Of a DNA stretch of 64,000 nt, positions 54,308-64,000 are shown in pieces. This stretch comes from Oceanospirillaceae bacterium (GTDB taxonomy: Bacteria; Pseudomonadota; Gammaproteobacteria; Pseudomonadales; Oceanobacteraceae): assembly GCA_002724925.1 (NCBI GenBank), contig PBQA01000013.1:434001-498000 (forward strand), read 5' to 3'. The translations under genes and the position numbers were made by a program. Each line of letters starts with the position of its first letter. Position 1 is the first letter of the stretch. Below the pieces are notes generated by a model that saw only the letters and a program-made list of their open reading frames with translations, made no database searches and was not told where the DNA came from.

Positions 54308-55633
54308 GTGAAGCAGTCAGGAAAGGGCCGTGAACTCAGCCTGATCATCGACAACCTGAATTCTGAAGGGCAGGGAGTTGCCCGTTCCGGGCGCGATGTC
54401 TATTTTGTGCCGGGTGCATTGGTCGGGGAAAAAGTCCGGGTGCGCATGCTCGAGCGCAGTAAGAAAATATGGCACACCCAGCTTCTGGCCATCGAAGCAG
54501 ACGAGGCTGAAGCCCGTCGCCCCGCGGATTGCCCTCACTACCAGCGCTGTGGTGGATGTGACCTGCAGCATATGCAGTACGATGCGCAGGTGCAGTTCAA
54601 ACAGAGCCGGGTCGAGCGTGAATTCGGCCGCCAGAAAGTAACGGTTGATACCTGGGCCGCGCCTCTGGTCAGCGAAGAGTGGCACTACCGACGCAAGGCG
54701 CGTCTGGGGGTTCGCTTCAGCAAAGAACAACAAAAGAATTTCATCGGTTTTCGGGAGGCAGCAAGCTCGCATCTCACTGACATAGACCGGTGCATCGTAC
54801 TGCCTGATCATCCGGCTCTGAACTGGTCAGAGTGGCGGCGCATTATCGGTTCTCTGGAATCGGCTTCTCTGATAACTCAGATTGAACCGCTCTGGGCTGA
54901 TAGTGCTCTGGTGTTTATTCTCCGCGTTCTCAAGCCTCTCTCAACCAATGATCAGCGAGTCTTGGTTCAGGCGTTTGAAGACTGGCAGACCACATCGGAT
55001 TTACCTTTGCAGGTATGGGTCCGCACCGAGAAACATGCCGCCCCTGTGGCTTTGTGGCCAGCAACTCCCGCAGACATCTGGCACGAAGTCGATGGCTTAA
55101 AGCTGCGTATTCAGGCCGATGACTTTATACAGGTGAATCGTTCCATTAATCAAAGCATGGTGGCACAGGCTCTCGAGTGGCTGGAACCGGCGCAAGATGA
55201 GCAGATCTGGGACCTGTTTGCGGGTCATGGAAACTTCTCAATGCCGCTCGCTAAACGCTGTAAACATGTTATTGCAGTAGAGGGCCAGCAGGCGATGACA
55301 GACAGCCTTCAGGCGCAAGCAGAGAAATTGGCCCTTTCTTTGCAAACCAAGTGTGCTGATTTATCGGCATCAGGTACGCTCGAATCGTTAACCGAGCCTG
55401 ATGCAGTGTTACTCGATCCGCCGCGCGCTGGTGCAGATACGGTCATGTCGGAATTGATTCGCAGACGAGTCGGCAGGATTCTTTATGTTTCCTGTGACCC
55501 TGCAACTCTGGCACGGGACCTCGCACAATTGTTACCCGCGGGTTATGAGGTTATTAAGGCAGGAATTATGGATATGTTCCCGCAGACGCATCATGTCGAA
55601 ACCATGGTGCTACTGAAGTATCGGGGAAAATAA
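54308..55633 (+). CDS. rlmD: 23S rRNA m5U1939 methyltransferase
   Basis: A 441-residue enzyme with an N-terminal TRAM RNA-binding domain (LIIDNLNSEGQGVAR), a [4Fe-4S] cluster site (CPHYQRCGGC and a further Cys in DRCIVLP), and a C-terminal methyltransferase domain with WDLFAGHGNFSMPLA, LDPPRAGAD and the nucleophilic Cys in YVSCDPATLARDL. GTG start. Its stop shares a base with the relA start (TAATG), so they are coupled. Confidence 0.95.
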   Translation: MKQSGKGRELSLIIDNLNSEGQGVARSGRDVYFVPGALVGEKVRVRMLERSKKIWHTQLLAIEADEAEARRPADCPHYQRCGGCDLQHMQYDAQVQFKQSRVEREFGRQKVTVDTWAAPLVSEEWHYRRKARLGVRFSKEQQKNFIGFREAASSHLTDIDRCIVLPDHPALNWSEWRRIIGSLESASLITQIEPLWADSALVFILRVLKPLSTNDQRVLVQAFEDWQTTSDLPLQVWVRTEKHAAPVALWPATPADIWHEVDGLKLRIQADDFIQVNRSINQSMVAQALEWLEPAQDEQIWDLFAGHGNFSMPLAKRCKHVIAVEGQQAMTDSLQAQAEKLALSLQTKCADLSASGTLESLTEPDAVLLDPPRAGADTVMSELIRRRVGRILYVSCDPATLARDLAQLLPAGYEVIKAGIMDMFPQTHHVETMVLLKYRGK

Positions 55634-57876
55634 TGGTTAAGGTACGCGAAGATCACCCACTGTTACACGATGGGTCTCTGGATATAGATCGTTGGTTAGA
55701 AGAGATTTCTCACACCTCTGATCTGCATAACCCAGAAGAACTGCGTGATGCATTGGAGCTGGCCAAAAAGCTGTCTGACGAGGCGATTGCAAATCGCACT
55801 TACTGGTCAATTGATAGCGTCCAGATGGGTATCGAAATGGCGCAGACGTTAATTGATCTGCGTCTTGATAATGCATCGATCATTGCGGCGATTCTTTATC
55901 GTGCAGTCCGTGAAGGGCGTTTGGCACTGCAGAAAGTAGAGCGACAGTTCGGTGAAGAAGTCGCCAAATTGATTGAAGGTGTTCTGCGAATGGCTGCCAT
56001 CAGCGCTATTCAGAACTCCAGCGATGAAGTCGTTCTTGGCCAGCGTCAGGCACAGGTCGATAATCTGCGCAAAATGCTGGTGGCGATGATTGATGATGTC
56101 CGTGTTGCGTTGATTAAACTTGCAGAAAGAACGTCGGCGATTCGCGCAGTAAAAGATGCGCCCGAGGAAAAACGACGTAAAGTCGCTGAAGAAGTTTTCA
56201 ACATCTATGCACCTCTGGCACACCGGCTGGGGATCGGCCATTTAAAATGGGAACTGGAAGATCTCTCCTTTCGTTACCTGCAGCCAGATGCTTATAAGAA
56301 AATTGCTTCGCTGATTGACGAAAAGCGACTCGCGCGTCAGGACTATATTGACAACGTTGTTCAAACATTACGTGATGAGCTGAATGCGGCTGACATACAT
56401 TGTGATGTCTACGGCAGAGCAAAACATATCTACAGTATCTGGCGGAAAATGAGCCGTAAGAATCTCGATTTTTCGAAGATTTACGATATTCGTGCAGTGC
56501 GCATTCTGGTGCCTGAACTCAGAGACTGCTACGCAACTCTGGGGATTGTTCACTCACTCTGGCGTCATATTCCGAACGAATTTGACGATTACATCGCGAA
56601 CCCGAAAGAAAACGGATATCGGTCACTGCATACTGCAGTCATCGGGCCTGATGGCAAAGTTCTGGAAGTACAGATCCGCACCAATGCGATGCATGAAGAC
56701 GCAGAGCTGGGTGTATGCGCGCACTGGCTTTATAAAGGCACAGACATCAACGCGAAAGATCAGGGGTACGAACAGAAAATTGCCTGGCTGAGGCAGGTGC
56801 TTGAGTGGCAGGAAGATCTTGATGATTTACCTCGCTTCTTTGGCGAATTGCGTAGCGATATTAACCCGGACCGGATTTATGTATTTACTCCCGAAGGGCA
56901 TGTAGTTGATTTGCCGACTGAGGCCACTCCTGTTGATTTTGCCTACCGTGTGCACACTGAGGTTGGAAATAAATGCCGGGGTGCGAAGGTTGATGGTCGT
57001 ATCGTTCCGCTGACCTATCGTCTCAATACGGGCGAGCAGGTCGAGATTCTGACACACCCGGCAGCGCACCCTAGTCGGGACTGGCTGTATCCTGATTCAG
57101 GATACATACATACAGCGCGTGCACGGGCAAAAGTAGCGCACTGGTTCAAGCTTCAGGATCGCGACAAAAATATTGAAGAAGGGCGCCAGCTGGTGCTGCA
57201 TGAAATGGATCGCCTGGATCTCGTCGATGAGCCGCTTCATGACGTTGCCCGCCAGTTGAATATGAAGGCCGTTGAAGACATGTTTGCCGCCGTCGGTGCA
57301 GGTGACCTGCGTCTCGGGCAGATTATTCATCAGTTGCTCAAACAAGCGGATACCAATACGCACCGCCAGCAGGAATTGCCCCTGCTGCGTCGGCACGAAG
57401 CCTCGAAATCAGATGCCGCCGACGACGTATTTATTGAAGGCGTTGGTAATCTCATGACTCAGATGGCGCAGTGCTGCCATCCGGTACCGGGGGATGATAT
57501 CCGTGGCTATGTCACGATAGGGCGCGGAGTGACTGTCCACCGTAGTGATTGCGAAAATCTCCTGCATCTTGCAGCGATGGAATCCCGGCGTGTGCTGCAA
57601 GTGAGTTGGGGGCGTCGTCCTGGCAAATTGTATCCGGTGGAGATGGTGATCAGTGCCTATGACCGGACCGGTCTGCTGAGTGATGTCAGTGCGTTGCTCG
57701 CCAATGAAAAAGTGAACGTCGTTGCAGTGAATACGCGCTCCGACCAGGGTGATAATACGGCGTCCATGAGTCTCACCGTGGAAGTTGATAGTCTCGAGCG
57801 TCTCGCTCGGGTGATGAACAGAATCGAGCAATTGCCCAACGTCGTAAAAACACGGCGCGTGCGGGCAGGGGGCTGA
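55633..57876 (+). CDS. relA: GTP pyrophosphokinase RelA
   Basis: A 747-residue ribosome-linked (p)ppGpp synthetase of the stringent response. The N-terminal hydrolase-like region lacks the HD metal residues (IIAAILYRAVREGR), as in true RelA. The synthetase domain has RAKHIYSIWRKMSRK, YDIRAVRILV and ENGYRSLHTAVIGPDG; a TGS domain (about residues 405-465) and a C-terminal ACT domain (about 665-745) follow. Start coupled to the rlmD stop. Confidence 0.96.
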   Translation: MVKVREDHPLLHDGSLDIDRWLEEISHTSDLHNPEELRDALELAKKLSDEAIANRTYWSIDSVQMGIEMAQTLIDLRLDNASIIAAILYRAVREGRLALQKVERQFGEEVAKLIEGVLRMAAISAIQNSSDEVVLGQRQAQVDNLRKMLVAMIDDVRVALIKLAERTSAIRAVKDAPEEKRRKVAEEVFNIYAPLAHRLGIGHLKWELEDLSFRYLQPDAYKKIASLIDEKRLARQDYIDNVVQTLRDELNAADIHCDVYGRAKHIYSIWRKMSRKNLDFSKIYDIRAVRILVPELRDCYATLGIVHSLWRHIPNEFDDYIANPKENGYRSLHTAVIGPDGKVLEVQIRTNAMHEDAELGVCAHWLYKGTDINAKDQGYEQKIAWLRQVLEWQEDLDDLPRFFGELRSDINPDRIYVFTPEGHVVDLPTEATPVDFAYRVHTEVGNKCRGAKVDGRIVPLTYRLNTGEQVEILTHPAAHPSRDWLYPDSGYIHTARARAKVAHWFKLQDRDKNIEEGRQLVLHEMDRLDLVDEPLHDVARQLNMKAVEDMFAAVGAGDLRLGQIIHQLLKQADTNTHRQQELPLLRRHEASKSDAADDVFIEGVGNLMTQMAQCCHPVPGDDIRGYVTIGRGVTVHRSDCENLLHLAAMESRRVLQVSWGRRPGKLYPVEMVISAYDRTGLLSDVSALLANEKVNVVAVNTRSDQGDNTASMSLTVEVDSLERLARVMNRIEQLPNVVKTRRVRAGG

Positions 57877-57877
57877 C

Positions 57878-58696
57878 GTGGCTTTTACTGTTCAGGATCT
57901 GACTTACGTAATGAGCCGCCTGCGCGATCCAGAGACGGGTTGCCCGTGGGATCTTAAGCAAAATTTTGCCTCGATATTGCCGCATACCCTTGAGGAAGCC
58001 TATGAGGTTGCTGACGCTATTGAGCGGCAGGATTGGCCACACCTTGAAGAAGAGTTGGGTGATTTGCTTTTTCAGGTCATCTTCTATGGTCAGATGGGCA
58101 GCGAGAAACGGTTGTTTACCCTCGGGAGCATCGTTGATCGTCTGGTTGCTAAGTTAATCCGGCGTCATCCCCATGTATTTCCAGAAGGTACGATTGAGAG
58201 TCAACGTGCCCCAGATGAAGTGCCCGATGAAGAGTGGATTAACCAGCGCTGGGATGAAATAAAAGCGGAAGAAAAGGCGCTGTCACCGCAGGTCAGTAAA
58301 ACCACGTTGCTGTCCGATGTGCCCGTCACCTTGCCGGCCATTACACGGGCGGTGAAGCTTCAGAAAAAAGCCTCATCCGTCGGCTTTGACTGGCCTGAGA
58401 AAGATCCAGGCGTCGTAGACAAGATTCGTGAAGAGCTTGATGAAGTTATCGTCGAACTCGAAGCTGGGAATACGGAACTGCTGGAGAAAGAAATCGGTGA
58501 CCTGCTGTTTGCTGTTGTGAATCTCGCCCGTCATCATAAAATAAATCCTGAGGTTGCTCTGAGAGGTACCAACGAGCGTTTTCAGAAGCGTTTTGATCAT
58601 GTCGAGCAGGCCTCAGACCATGCCGGCGGTTGGGAAAACATGTCCGCTGACGACATGGATGCGGCTTGGCGACGAGCCAAGCAACTCAGCGACTGA
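57878..58696 (+). CDS. mazG: Nucleoside triphosphate pyrophosphohydrolase MazG
   Basis: A 272-residue enzyme with two MazG repeats. The first has CPWDLKQNFASILPHTLEEAYE and LEEELGDLLFQVIFYGQM; the second has IREELDEVIVELEAG and LEKEIGDLLFAVVNLARH. The E-x-x-E and E-x-x-D metal ligands are present in both. It hydrolyses non-canonical NTPs and may lower (p)ppGpp under starvation. GTG start 1 bp after relA; last gene of the operon. Confidence 0.95.
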   Translation: MAFTVQDLTYVMSRLRDPETGCPWDLKQNFASILPHTLEEAYEVADAIERQDWPHLEEELGDLLFQVIFYGQMGSEKRLFTLGSIVDRLVAKLIRRHPHVFPEGTIESQRAPDEVPDEEWINQRWDEIKAEEKALSPQVSKTTLLSDVPVTLPAITRAVKLQKKASSVGFDWPEKDPGVVDKIREELDEVIVELEAGNTELLEKEIGDLLFAVVNLARHHKINPEVALRGTNERFQKRFDHVEQASDHAGGWENMSADDMDAAWRRAKQLSD

Positions 58697-58709
58697 ATAA
58701 CACGTCAGC

Positions 58710-58739
58710 GATGGGAAAAACATAAAGCAACTTCCCATC
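58710..58739. terminator. Probable bidirectional terminator between mazG and a minus-strand gene
   Basis: GATGGGAA pairs with TTCCCATC around a 14-base A-rich loop; CCCTTTT follows shortly after. The loop is long, so efficiency is uncertain. Confidence 0.5.
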
Positions 58740-58762
58740 GCATCCCTTTTAATTGTGCTTGA

Positions 58763-59095
58763 TCAGTGTCTGTCTCCAGACAGCACTTCACGATACTTTC
58801 GCGCTAATTCGAGAAAGCGAGGGGTAAGCCCAACATCTTCATACAGCGGGAATCCATCTTCGTCTTCAGCTACCACCTTATCGCCAGCGATGTAGGGGAA
58901 GCCCGACGCCATATCATCCAGGGCTGCGCTGATAAGATCCCGGAGAATCTGCTCTTTCGACATAGAAGGAAACATTTCCGCCAATGCCTCGATGCGAGCG
59001 GCATCGTTGACACTCAATGGCAATGAATAGCTTTCCTCTGTGAGTTCAGCCCCAAATTCAGAAGCCCAGTGTTGCATCAGTTCATTAACTTTCAC
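58763..59095 (-). CDS. Small conserved-looking protein of unknown function
   Basis: A 110-residue acidic, mostly helical protein (MKVNELMQHWASEFGAELTE, then ARIEALAEMFPSMSKEQILRDLISAAL and GFPLYEDVGLTPRFLELARKY). Similar small proteins occur in pseudomonads and are sometimes labelled 'type 1 pili tip component'; I see nothing that supports a pilus role. The middle helix-loop-helix resembles a ribbon-helix-helix-like or dimerisation segment, but this is speculative. Orphan between mazG and ppc. Confidence 0.65.
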   Translation of the reverse strand: MKVNELMQHWASEFGAELTEESYSLPLSVNDAARIEALAEMFPSMSKEQILRDLISAALDDMASGFPYIAGDKVVAEDEDGFPLYEDVGLTPRFLELARKYREVLSGDRH

Positions 59096-59343
59096 GTCAT
59101 ACTCCTCACGCTATTGCCTATACTGTTCAGGCAGTAAAGTTATGGCAAAAGTTTCTGCTTTTTTCATCCTCTTCTGGAAACTTTGGCAGGGAAATAAATC
59201 TGAGCGGTGGCAAGCAACCGCAGTGGCCTTGAGTTTCCGCGGATTTAGCGCACACTGAAGTATCCACTTTTTACAATCTACTGACGCCGTCAGGGCAAAA
59301 TCAGAACCGGTCTGCATACTATGAAGACCATAGGGAGATGATA

Positions 59344-61977
59344 ATGAAAGAACTCGACGCGCTGCTTCGCGATAAAGTAAGAATGTTGGGAAACGCGCTG
59401 GGAAACACCATTCGTAATGATCTTGGCGAAGATACATTGGCGCAGATAGAAACGATCCGTAAACAGGCAAAGCGGGCCCGGACGGGGGATGAAGAAGAGC
59501 GGGATAAACTGCTGGGCCTGTTAAAAGGCCTGAGCGACGATTCCTTAGTCCCCGTGGTGCGGGGCTTTAATCAGTTTCTTAATCTGGCCAACCTGGCGGA
59601 ACAGCAGCATGGTATCAGCTGGCGCAGAGAAGAAGCTGGCGAAGAGTCCACCGATACGATGTTTCCGGATCTGATAAAACGTTTAGTCGAAGCCGGTATT
59701 GAGGGTGACGATCTTACGTCCAAGGTTGCTGCGGCGAATGTTGAACTCGTACTCACCGCACACCCAACTGAAGTCACCCGCCGTACTCTGATTCAGAAAT
59801 ACGATGAGCTATCGCATCTCTTACAACAGCGTGATGATTTGCATGACGACCATCCATCTCTGGCGTCGATTGAAGAACGCATCTCTTGTTTAATTAACGA
59901 GATATGGCATACCGACGAAATTCGTAAGGTGCGCCCGACCGCCGTTGATGAAGCCAAGTGGGGTTTCGCGGTTATCGAGAACTCCCTCTGGTATGCCATC
60001 CCTGAAATGTTACGCAGCATGAACATTGACCTGATGGAAAGGGGAGCGCCTGCATTACCGTTGGACGCAGTACCTGTTCGCTTTTCGTCATGGATGGGGG
60101 GAGACCGGGATGGTAACCCAAACGTAACTTCAACAGTGACTGAGGAAGTTCTGTACCTTGCACGATGGATGGCCGCTGACCTCTATTTACGGGATATCGA
60201 ACATCTCGGCAGCCAGTTATCTATGTATGCGGGCACAGCCCAATTCAAAGAAAAGTACCAGAGTCATGAGCCTTATCGTGAGTGTCTGCATGAGTTGAGA
60301 GCCCGGCTGGAAAATACTCGCGAATGGGCACAGGCAAATGTTGATGGTGAAGTTTGTGAGCTGGAGCCTTTGCTCGATGACGCTGAGTTGATCGAGCCTC
60401 TAAAAGCTTGCTACGACAGCCTTGTCGGATGTGGGCTGAAATCCATTGCCGATGGTGACCTGCTAGACACGTTACGTCGGTGTGCCTGTTTCGGGCTTGC
60501 CCTCGTTCGTCTGGATGTGCGTCAGGAATCAACGCGACATAGCGCCGTGCTGGCCGAAATCTGCGATTTTTACAGTTGGGGTAACTACCTTGAATGGTCC
60601 GAAGAAAAGAAACAGGAGTTTCTATTAAAAGAACTGACATCGCGACGTCCATTGATACCAGAATTCTGGGAGCCGTCAGATGAAGTTGCTGAAGTTCTGG
60701 CGACGACCAGAGTACTCGCTCAGCCGATCGGTCGCGGGGTGTCCTGTTATATTATTTCGATGGCCAGTGAGCCGTCTGATATTTTATCCGTTGCACTGTT
60801 ATTAAAGTCTTCGGGTGTCCGGCACAACCTGCCTGTCGTCCCTCTTTTTGAAACCTTATCTGATCTTGAACAGTCCGGCCCGAGAATGGAAAAGCTGTGG
60901 CAGGTTCCATGGTACAGAGAATACAGCCAATGTCGTCAGCAGGTCATGATCGGTTATTCAGATTCATCGAAGGATGCAGGCCAGCTTGCTGCCGTTTGGG
61001 CGCAGTATCAGGCACAGGAAATTCTGTCCCGGGTCGCCGATGAACAAGGGTACTCGCTGCGATTGTTTCATGGCCGGGGGGGAACCGTTGGTCGTGGCGG
61101 CGGCCCGGCGCATCGGGCAATTCTTGCTCAACCTCCAGGGTCGGTGCGTGGCGGTCTGCGGGTGACCGAACAGGGTGAAATGATACGATTTAAGTTCGGT
61201 CTTCCCGAAATTGCGGAGCGGAATCTGAAAATTTATATATCCGCCGTACTCGAAGCTAACCTGTTACCCCCTCAAGGACCCGTTAAGGAATGGCGCGATA
61301 CCATGAGTGAGCTAGCGGGCGTTGGTGTTGACTCTTATCGTGCCATGGTTCGGGATAACCCTGATTTTGTGAGTTATTTCCGCGCTGCTACGCCTGAGCA
61401 GGAGCTTGGAAAGTTATCACTCGGAAGTCGTCCGGCAAGACGACGTTCTGGTGGAGGTATCGAAACCCTGCGTGCGATCCCATGGATTTTTGCCTGGACA
61501 CAGATCCGTTTAATGTTGCCCGCCTGGTTGGGGGCAGACAGTGCTTTGGAAGACCAGATTCACCGGGGCAAGCTGTCTACCTTACGGCAGATGTACTGTG
61601 AGTGGCCATTTTTCAGAACCTACATAGATATGCTGGAAATGGTCTTGTCGAAGGCGGATGCCGCGATTGCCGCGTATTACGAAGCCTTGCTGGTTGAGCC
61701 CGATATGCAACCGCTCGGAAGCCTGTTGCGGCAGCGTCTCGGTGATGTGACGGTACTGGTTCTGCAGGTTAAGGAGCAAAGCGAATTATTAGAGCACAAT
61801 CAGAGTCTGCAGCAGTCGATGCAGGTCCGTGATCCATATACCGATCCTCTGCACTATCTTCAGGCCGAGCTGCTCTATCGTGAGCGTCAGTCCGCTGATG
61901 TGGTCAGTACAGAAGTAGAGAAAGCGCTCATGGTTACCATGGCGGGCATTGCTGCTGGGATGCGTAATACGGGCTGA
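59344..61977 (+). CDS. ppc: Phosphoenolpyruvate carboxylase
   Basis: An 877-residue enzyme that forms oxaloacetate from phosphoenolpyruvate and bicarbonate, replenishing the TCA cycle. The catalytic His is H140 in LTAHPTEVTRRTL. The second site is FHGRGGTVGRGGGPAH, and the C-terminus is the usual RNTG. I chose the second ATG (59344), which has GGGAG 6 bp upstream; the first ATG at 59338 lies directly on the ribosome-binding site. Single gene, probably allosterically controlled by acetyl-CoA and aspartate as in the family. Confidence 0.97.
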   Translation: MKELDALLRDKVRMLGNALGNTIRNDLGEDTLAQIETIRKQAKRARTGDEEERDKLLGLLKGLSDDSLVPVVRGFNQFLNLANLAEQQHGISWRREEAGEESTDTMFPDLIKRLVEAGIEGDDLTSKVAAANVELVLTAHPTEVTRRTLIQKYDELSHLLQQRDDLHDDHPSLASIEERISCLINEIWHTDEIRKVRPTAVDEAKWGFAVIENSLWYAIPEMLRSMNIDLMERGAPALPLDAVPVRFSSWMGGDRDGNPNVTSTVTEEVLYLARWMAADLYLRDIEHLGSQLSMYAGTAQFKEKYQSHEPYRECLHELRARLENTREWAQANVDGEVCELEPLLDDAELIEPLKACYDSLVGCGLKSIADGDLLDTLRRCACFGLALVRLDVRQESTRHSAVLAEICDFYSWGNYLEWSEEKKQEFLLKELTSRRPLIPEFWEPSDEVAEVLATTRVLAQPIGRGVSCYIISMASEPSDILSVALLLKSSGVRHNLPVVPLFETLSDLEQSGPRMEKLWQVPWYREYSQCRQQVMIGYSDSSKDAGQLAAVWAQYQAQEILSRVADEQGYSLRLFHGRGGTVGRGGGPAHRAILAQPPGSVRGGLRVTEQGEMIRFKFGLPEIAERNLKIYISAVLEANLLPPQGPVKEWRDTMSELAGVGVDSYRAMVRDNPDFVSYFRAATPEQELGKLSLGSRPARRRSGGGIETLRAIPWIFAWTQIRLMLPAWLGADSALEDQIHRGKLSTLRQMYCEWPFFRTYIDMLEMVLSKADAAIAAYYEALLVEPDMQPLGSLLRQRLGDVTVLVLQVKEQSELLEHNQSLQQSMQVRDPYTDPLHYLQAELLYRERQSADVVSTEVEKALMVTMAGIAAGMRNTG

Positions 61978-61985
61978 TTGCCCGT
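61969..61985 (+). terminator. Weak hairpin at the ppc stop codon
   Basis: ACGGGC and GCCCGT pair around TGATT, which includes the stop codon. GTTCTCT follows, so it is a poor terminator and may instead affect release or RNA stability. Confidence 0.3.
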
Positions 61986-62129
61986 GTTCTCTGGCTCTCA
62001 GAAGGCCCCGACCAAGGTTGTGCTGGTTGTACAGGTGATTTCATCTAGAATCACTTGAGCAATAGCTGGCTAAAGAGTAAGGTTAGGCCTATTTTTCTCT
62101 CTGGCTGATCAAATATTGAACAATAATGA

Positions 62130-62822
<693 letters not shown>

Positions 62823-62842
62823 GTTCTCAAATAACTCTAATG

Positions 62843-62867
62843 AAAGGAGCCGCAAGGCTCCTTTTTT
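62843..62867 (+). terminator. Intrinsic terminator after adk
   Basis: AAAGGAGCC and GGCTCCTTT pair around GCAA, followed by a run of six Ts. Confidence 0.93.
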
Positions 62868-63358
62868 GTTTCTATAAATTAATACCCGAATAAGAAATAA
62901 AGTTCAGCCGGTGTTCCTGTTGCGCTTAATTCGCTCTTCCTCTTACCGACTTCCTTCCAGAAATTTTCAATTCATATGGCCATTATTGATCCATCAACCA
63001 TGTGTTAATGATTCATAGTCTCCGGGATAAATCTCGATTAGCCGAAGATTCATTGAAACTGACACCCGATAGATGGCGTCGGGAACTCAGCCGGATTTTG
63101 TTCTCTAATTAACGGTATGGGCCCTGAAATTTCACTCATTTGGGCCAGATATGCATTCTGCATTTAAAAAATCGAGGATTTTTTTGTTTTTTTTATGAAA
63201 AATACTATTATTCCGTCGGTTACTTTATATACTGTATTGAAGTATGAAGATTTACTTATGTGAATTATCACTACTAAGTAAGTCCACAACGAATCGGGGA
63301 TTCACTGATTATCAGCCCCACCGCTTTTATAAACAGGTAAGTAAAAGAGGAAATACCT
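62868..63358. other. AT-rich intergenic region before the AT-hook protein gene
   Basis: About 490 bp without a plausible gene on either strand. AAAAAATC (63166-63173) and GATTTTTT (63177-63184) form an AT-only inverted repeat followed by more T. A TATACT at 63228-63233 could be a -10, but no good -35 matches. AAAGAGGAAA precedes the next start. The length and base composition suggest regulation of the downstream gene; nothing more can be supported. Confidence 0.4.
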
Positions 63359-64000
63359 ATGGCTAAAACTAAAGCACCTGCCAAGCGCGGCCGGAAGCCT
63401 GCGGCGAAAAAGCCGGTTGAGTCTGCGGTACCTGCTGCTGTTGCAAAGGCAACGAACGCCGTTGAAAAAGCGGTGGCAGCTCAGTCCAAGCAGAAAGAAC
63501 GTGTCACTGCCGCTGAAACCAAGCTGAAGCAAGCAAAAGTGAAAGCTGCTGGTCCAAAGGCCACTGCCGCGACTAAGCGCTCAGTAGCGACTGCTACTAA
63601 GGCGGTCAAAACTCAGAAAGAGAAACTCTCTGAATTGACGCAGAAGGTTGCTGAAGCCAAGAAAGACCTCAAAATTGCAGAACTGAAAGCCCGCATTGAA
63701 GCGACTGCTGCGAAGGCTGAAGAAACTGTTAAAAGTTATGCTAAGACACTGGCTGATAAAGCAGAGGCCGATCTCGAGAAAGCTCTGACTAAATTTGCTA
63801 CTCAATGGCGTAGCAAGCGCGATAAACAGGACGCCCGTAAAGTTAAAGCTCGCACTACCGCTGAGAACAAAAAGGTATCTGCTGCCTCTAAGAAAGTAGA
63901 ATCATCAATTAAATCGCTCGAAGCTAAGCCAGCGGCGAAGCGTGGTCGTCCTGCTAAGGCATCTGCGCCAGCGAAAGCAAGCACGGCGCCGAAGAAGCGC
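63359..64000 (+). CDS. Lysine/alanine-rich AT-hook, histone H1-like protein (3' end outside window)
   Basis: An open frame of 214 codons that runs off the window. It starts at an ATG with AAAGAGGAAA upstream. Two AT-hook-like motifs (AKRGRKPAAKK at about residues 8-18 and AKRGRPAKA at about 195-203) flank a long helical, coiled-coil-like centre rich in Lys, Ala and Glu (residues 35-170). This layout resembles AlgP/H1-like nucleoid-binding regulators of pseudomonads, which have a Lys-Pro-Ala tail. It probably binds DNA non-specifically or at AT-rich sites. The C-terminus and any repeat tail are unseen. Confidence 0.72.
   Translation, partial: MAKTKAPAKRGRKPAAKKPVESAVPAAVAKATNAVEKAVAAQSKQKERVTAAETKLKQAKVKAAGPKATAATKRSVATATKAVKTQKEKLSELTQKVAEAKKDLKIAELKARIEATAAKAEETVKSYAKTLADKAEADLEKALTKFATQWRSKRDKQDARKVKARTTAENKKVSAASKKVESSIKSLEAKPAAKRGRPAKASAPAKASTAPKKR

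Noticed and set aside
61969-61985. Strong terminator after ppc
   Set aside because: The stem is short, includes the stop codon and lacks a T-run; kept only as a weak hairpin.

Overview
The window looks like chromosomal DNA of a marine-type gammaproteobacterium near the Pseudomonadales/Oceanospirillales. This is an inference from gene order and protein resemblance, not from a marker tree. The block ygfZ, sdhE-ygfX, nadB, rpoE(algU)-mucABCD, lepA, rnc-era-recO-pdxJ-acpS, gacS, cysM-rlmD-relA-mazG has a Pseudomonas-like order, and the ornithine decarboxylase and GacS-type kinase are of the Pseudomonas kind. I see no insertion sequences, phage genes, tRNA genes or CRISPR arrays. Coding density is high.

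1-19.5 kb is mixed housekeeping and accessory metabolism: the tail of a MarR-type regulator with an alpha/beta hydrolase, RNase P RNA, two cobalamin genes (cobD, cobC), a haloalkane-dehalogenase-like hydrolase, a stand-alone RCK-type protein, a DUF3592 membrane protein, hemH, a crotonase, an ABC exporter, speC, an RNA m5C methyltransferase, an AraC regulator divergent from a PF10118 protein, tpm, trmO and a DUF2333 protein.

19.6-33.4 kb is the most distinctive region. Nine plus-strand genes appear to form one envelope system. They encode a lipoprotein joining calcium-binding repeats, a di-heme peroxidase domain and FG-GAP/UnbV repeats; a large TonB-dependent receptor; a lipoprotein predicted to be a beta-helix; and a complete TonB2-type energiser (DUF3450, TtpC-like, ExbB, ExbD, TonB, TPR). 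A terminator separates the surface genes from the energiser. Direct repeats resembling PhoB boxes precede the energiser and the beta-helix lipoprotein, and a weaker one precedes the receptor. This suggests, without proving, a phosphate-responsive uptake system for an unknown ligand.

33.4-38.6 kb holds mainly minus-strand genes (DUF4442 hotdog protein, GNAT, lipoprotein hydrolase, membrane-anchored unknown, HDOD protein, YgfZ) followed by sdhE and ygfX. 38.6-58.7 kb is the conserved core: NAD synthesis, the envelope-stress sigma factor with its anti-sigma system and HtrA protease, translation and RNA-processing GTPases, pyridoxine and ACP modification, the GacS-type sensor kinase, cysteine synthesis, rRNA methylation, (p)ppGpp synthesis and nucleotide housecleaning. 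lepB is absent from its usual place between lepA and rnc. 58.7-64 kb has a small orphan protein, ppc, adk, an AT-rich intergenic stretch of about 490 bp, and the start of a lysine/alanine-rich AT-hook protein that runs off the window end.
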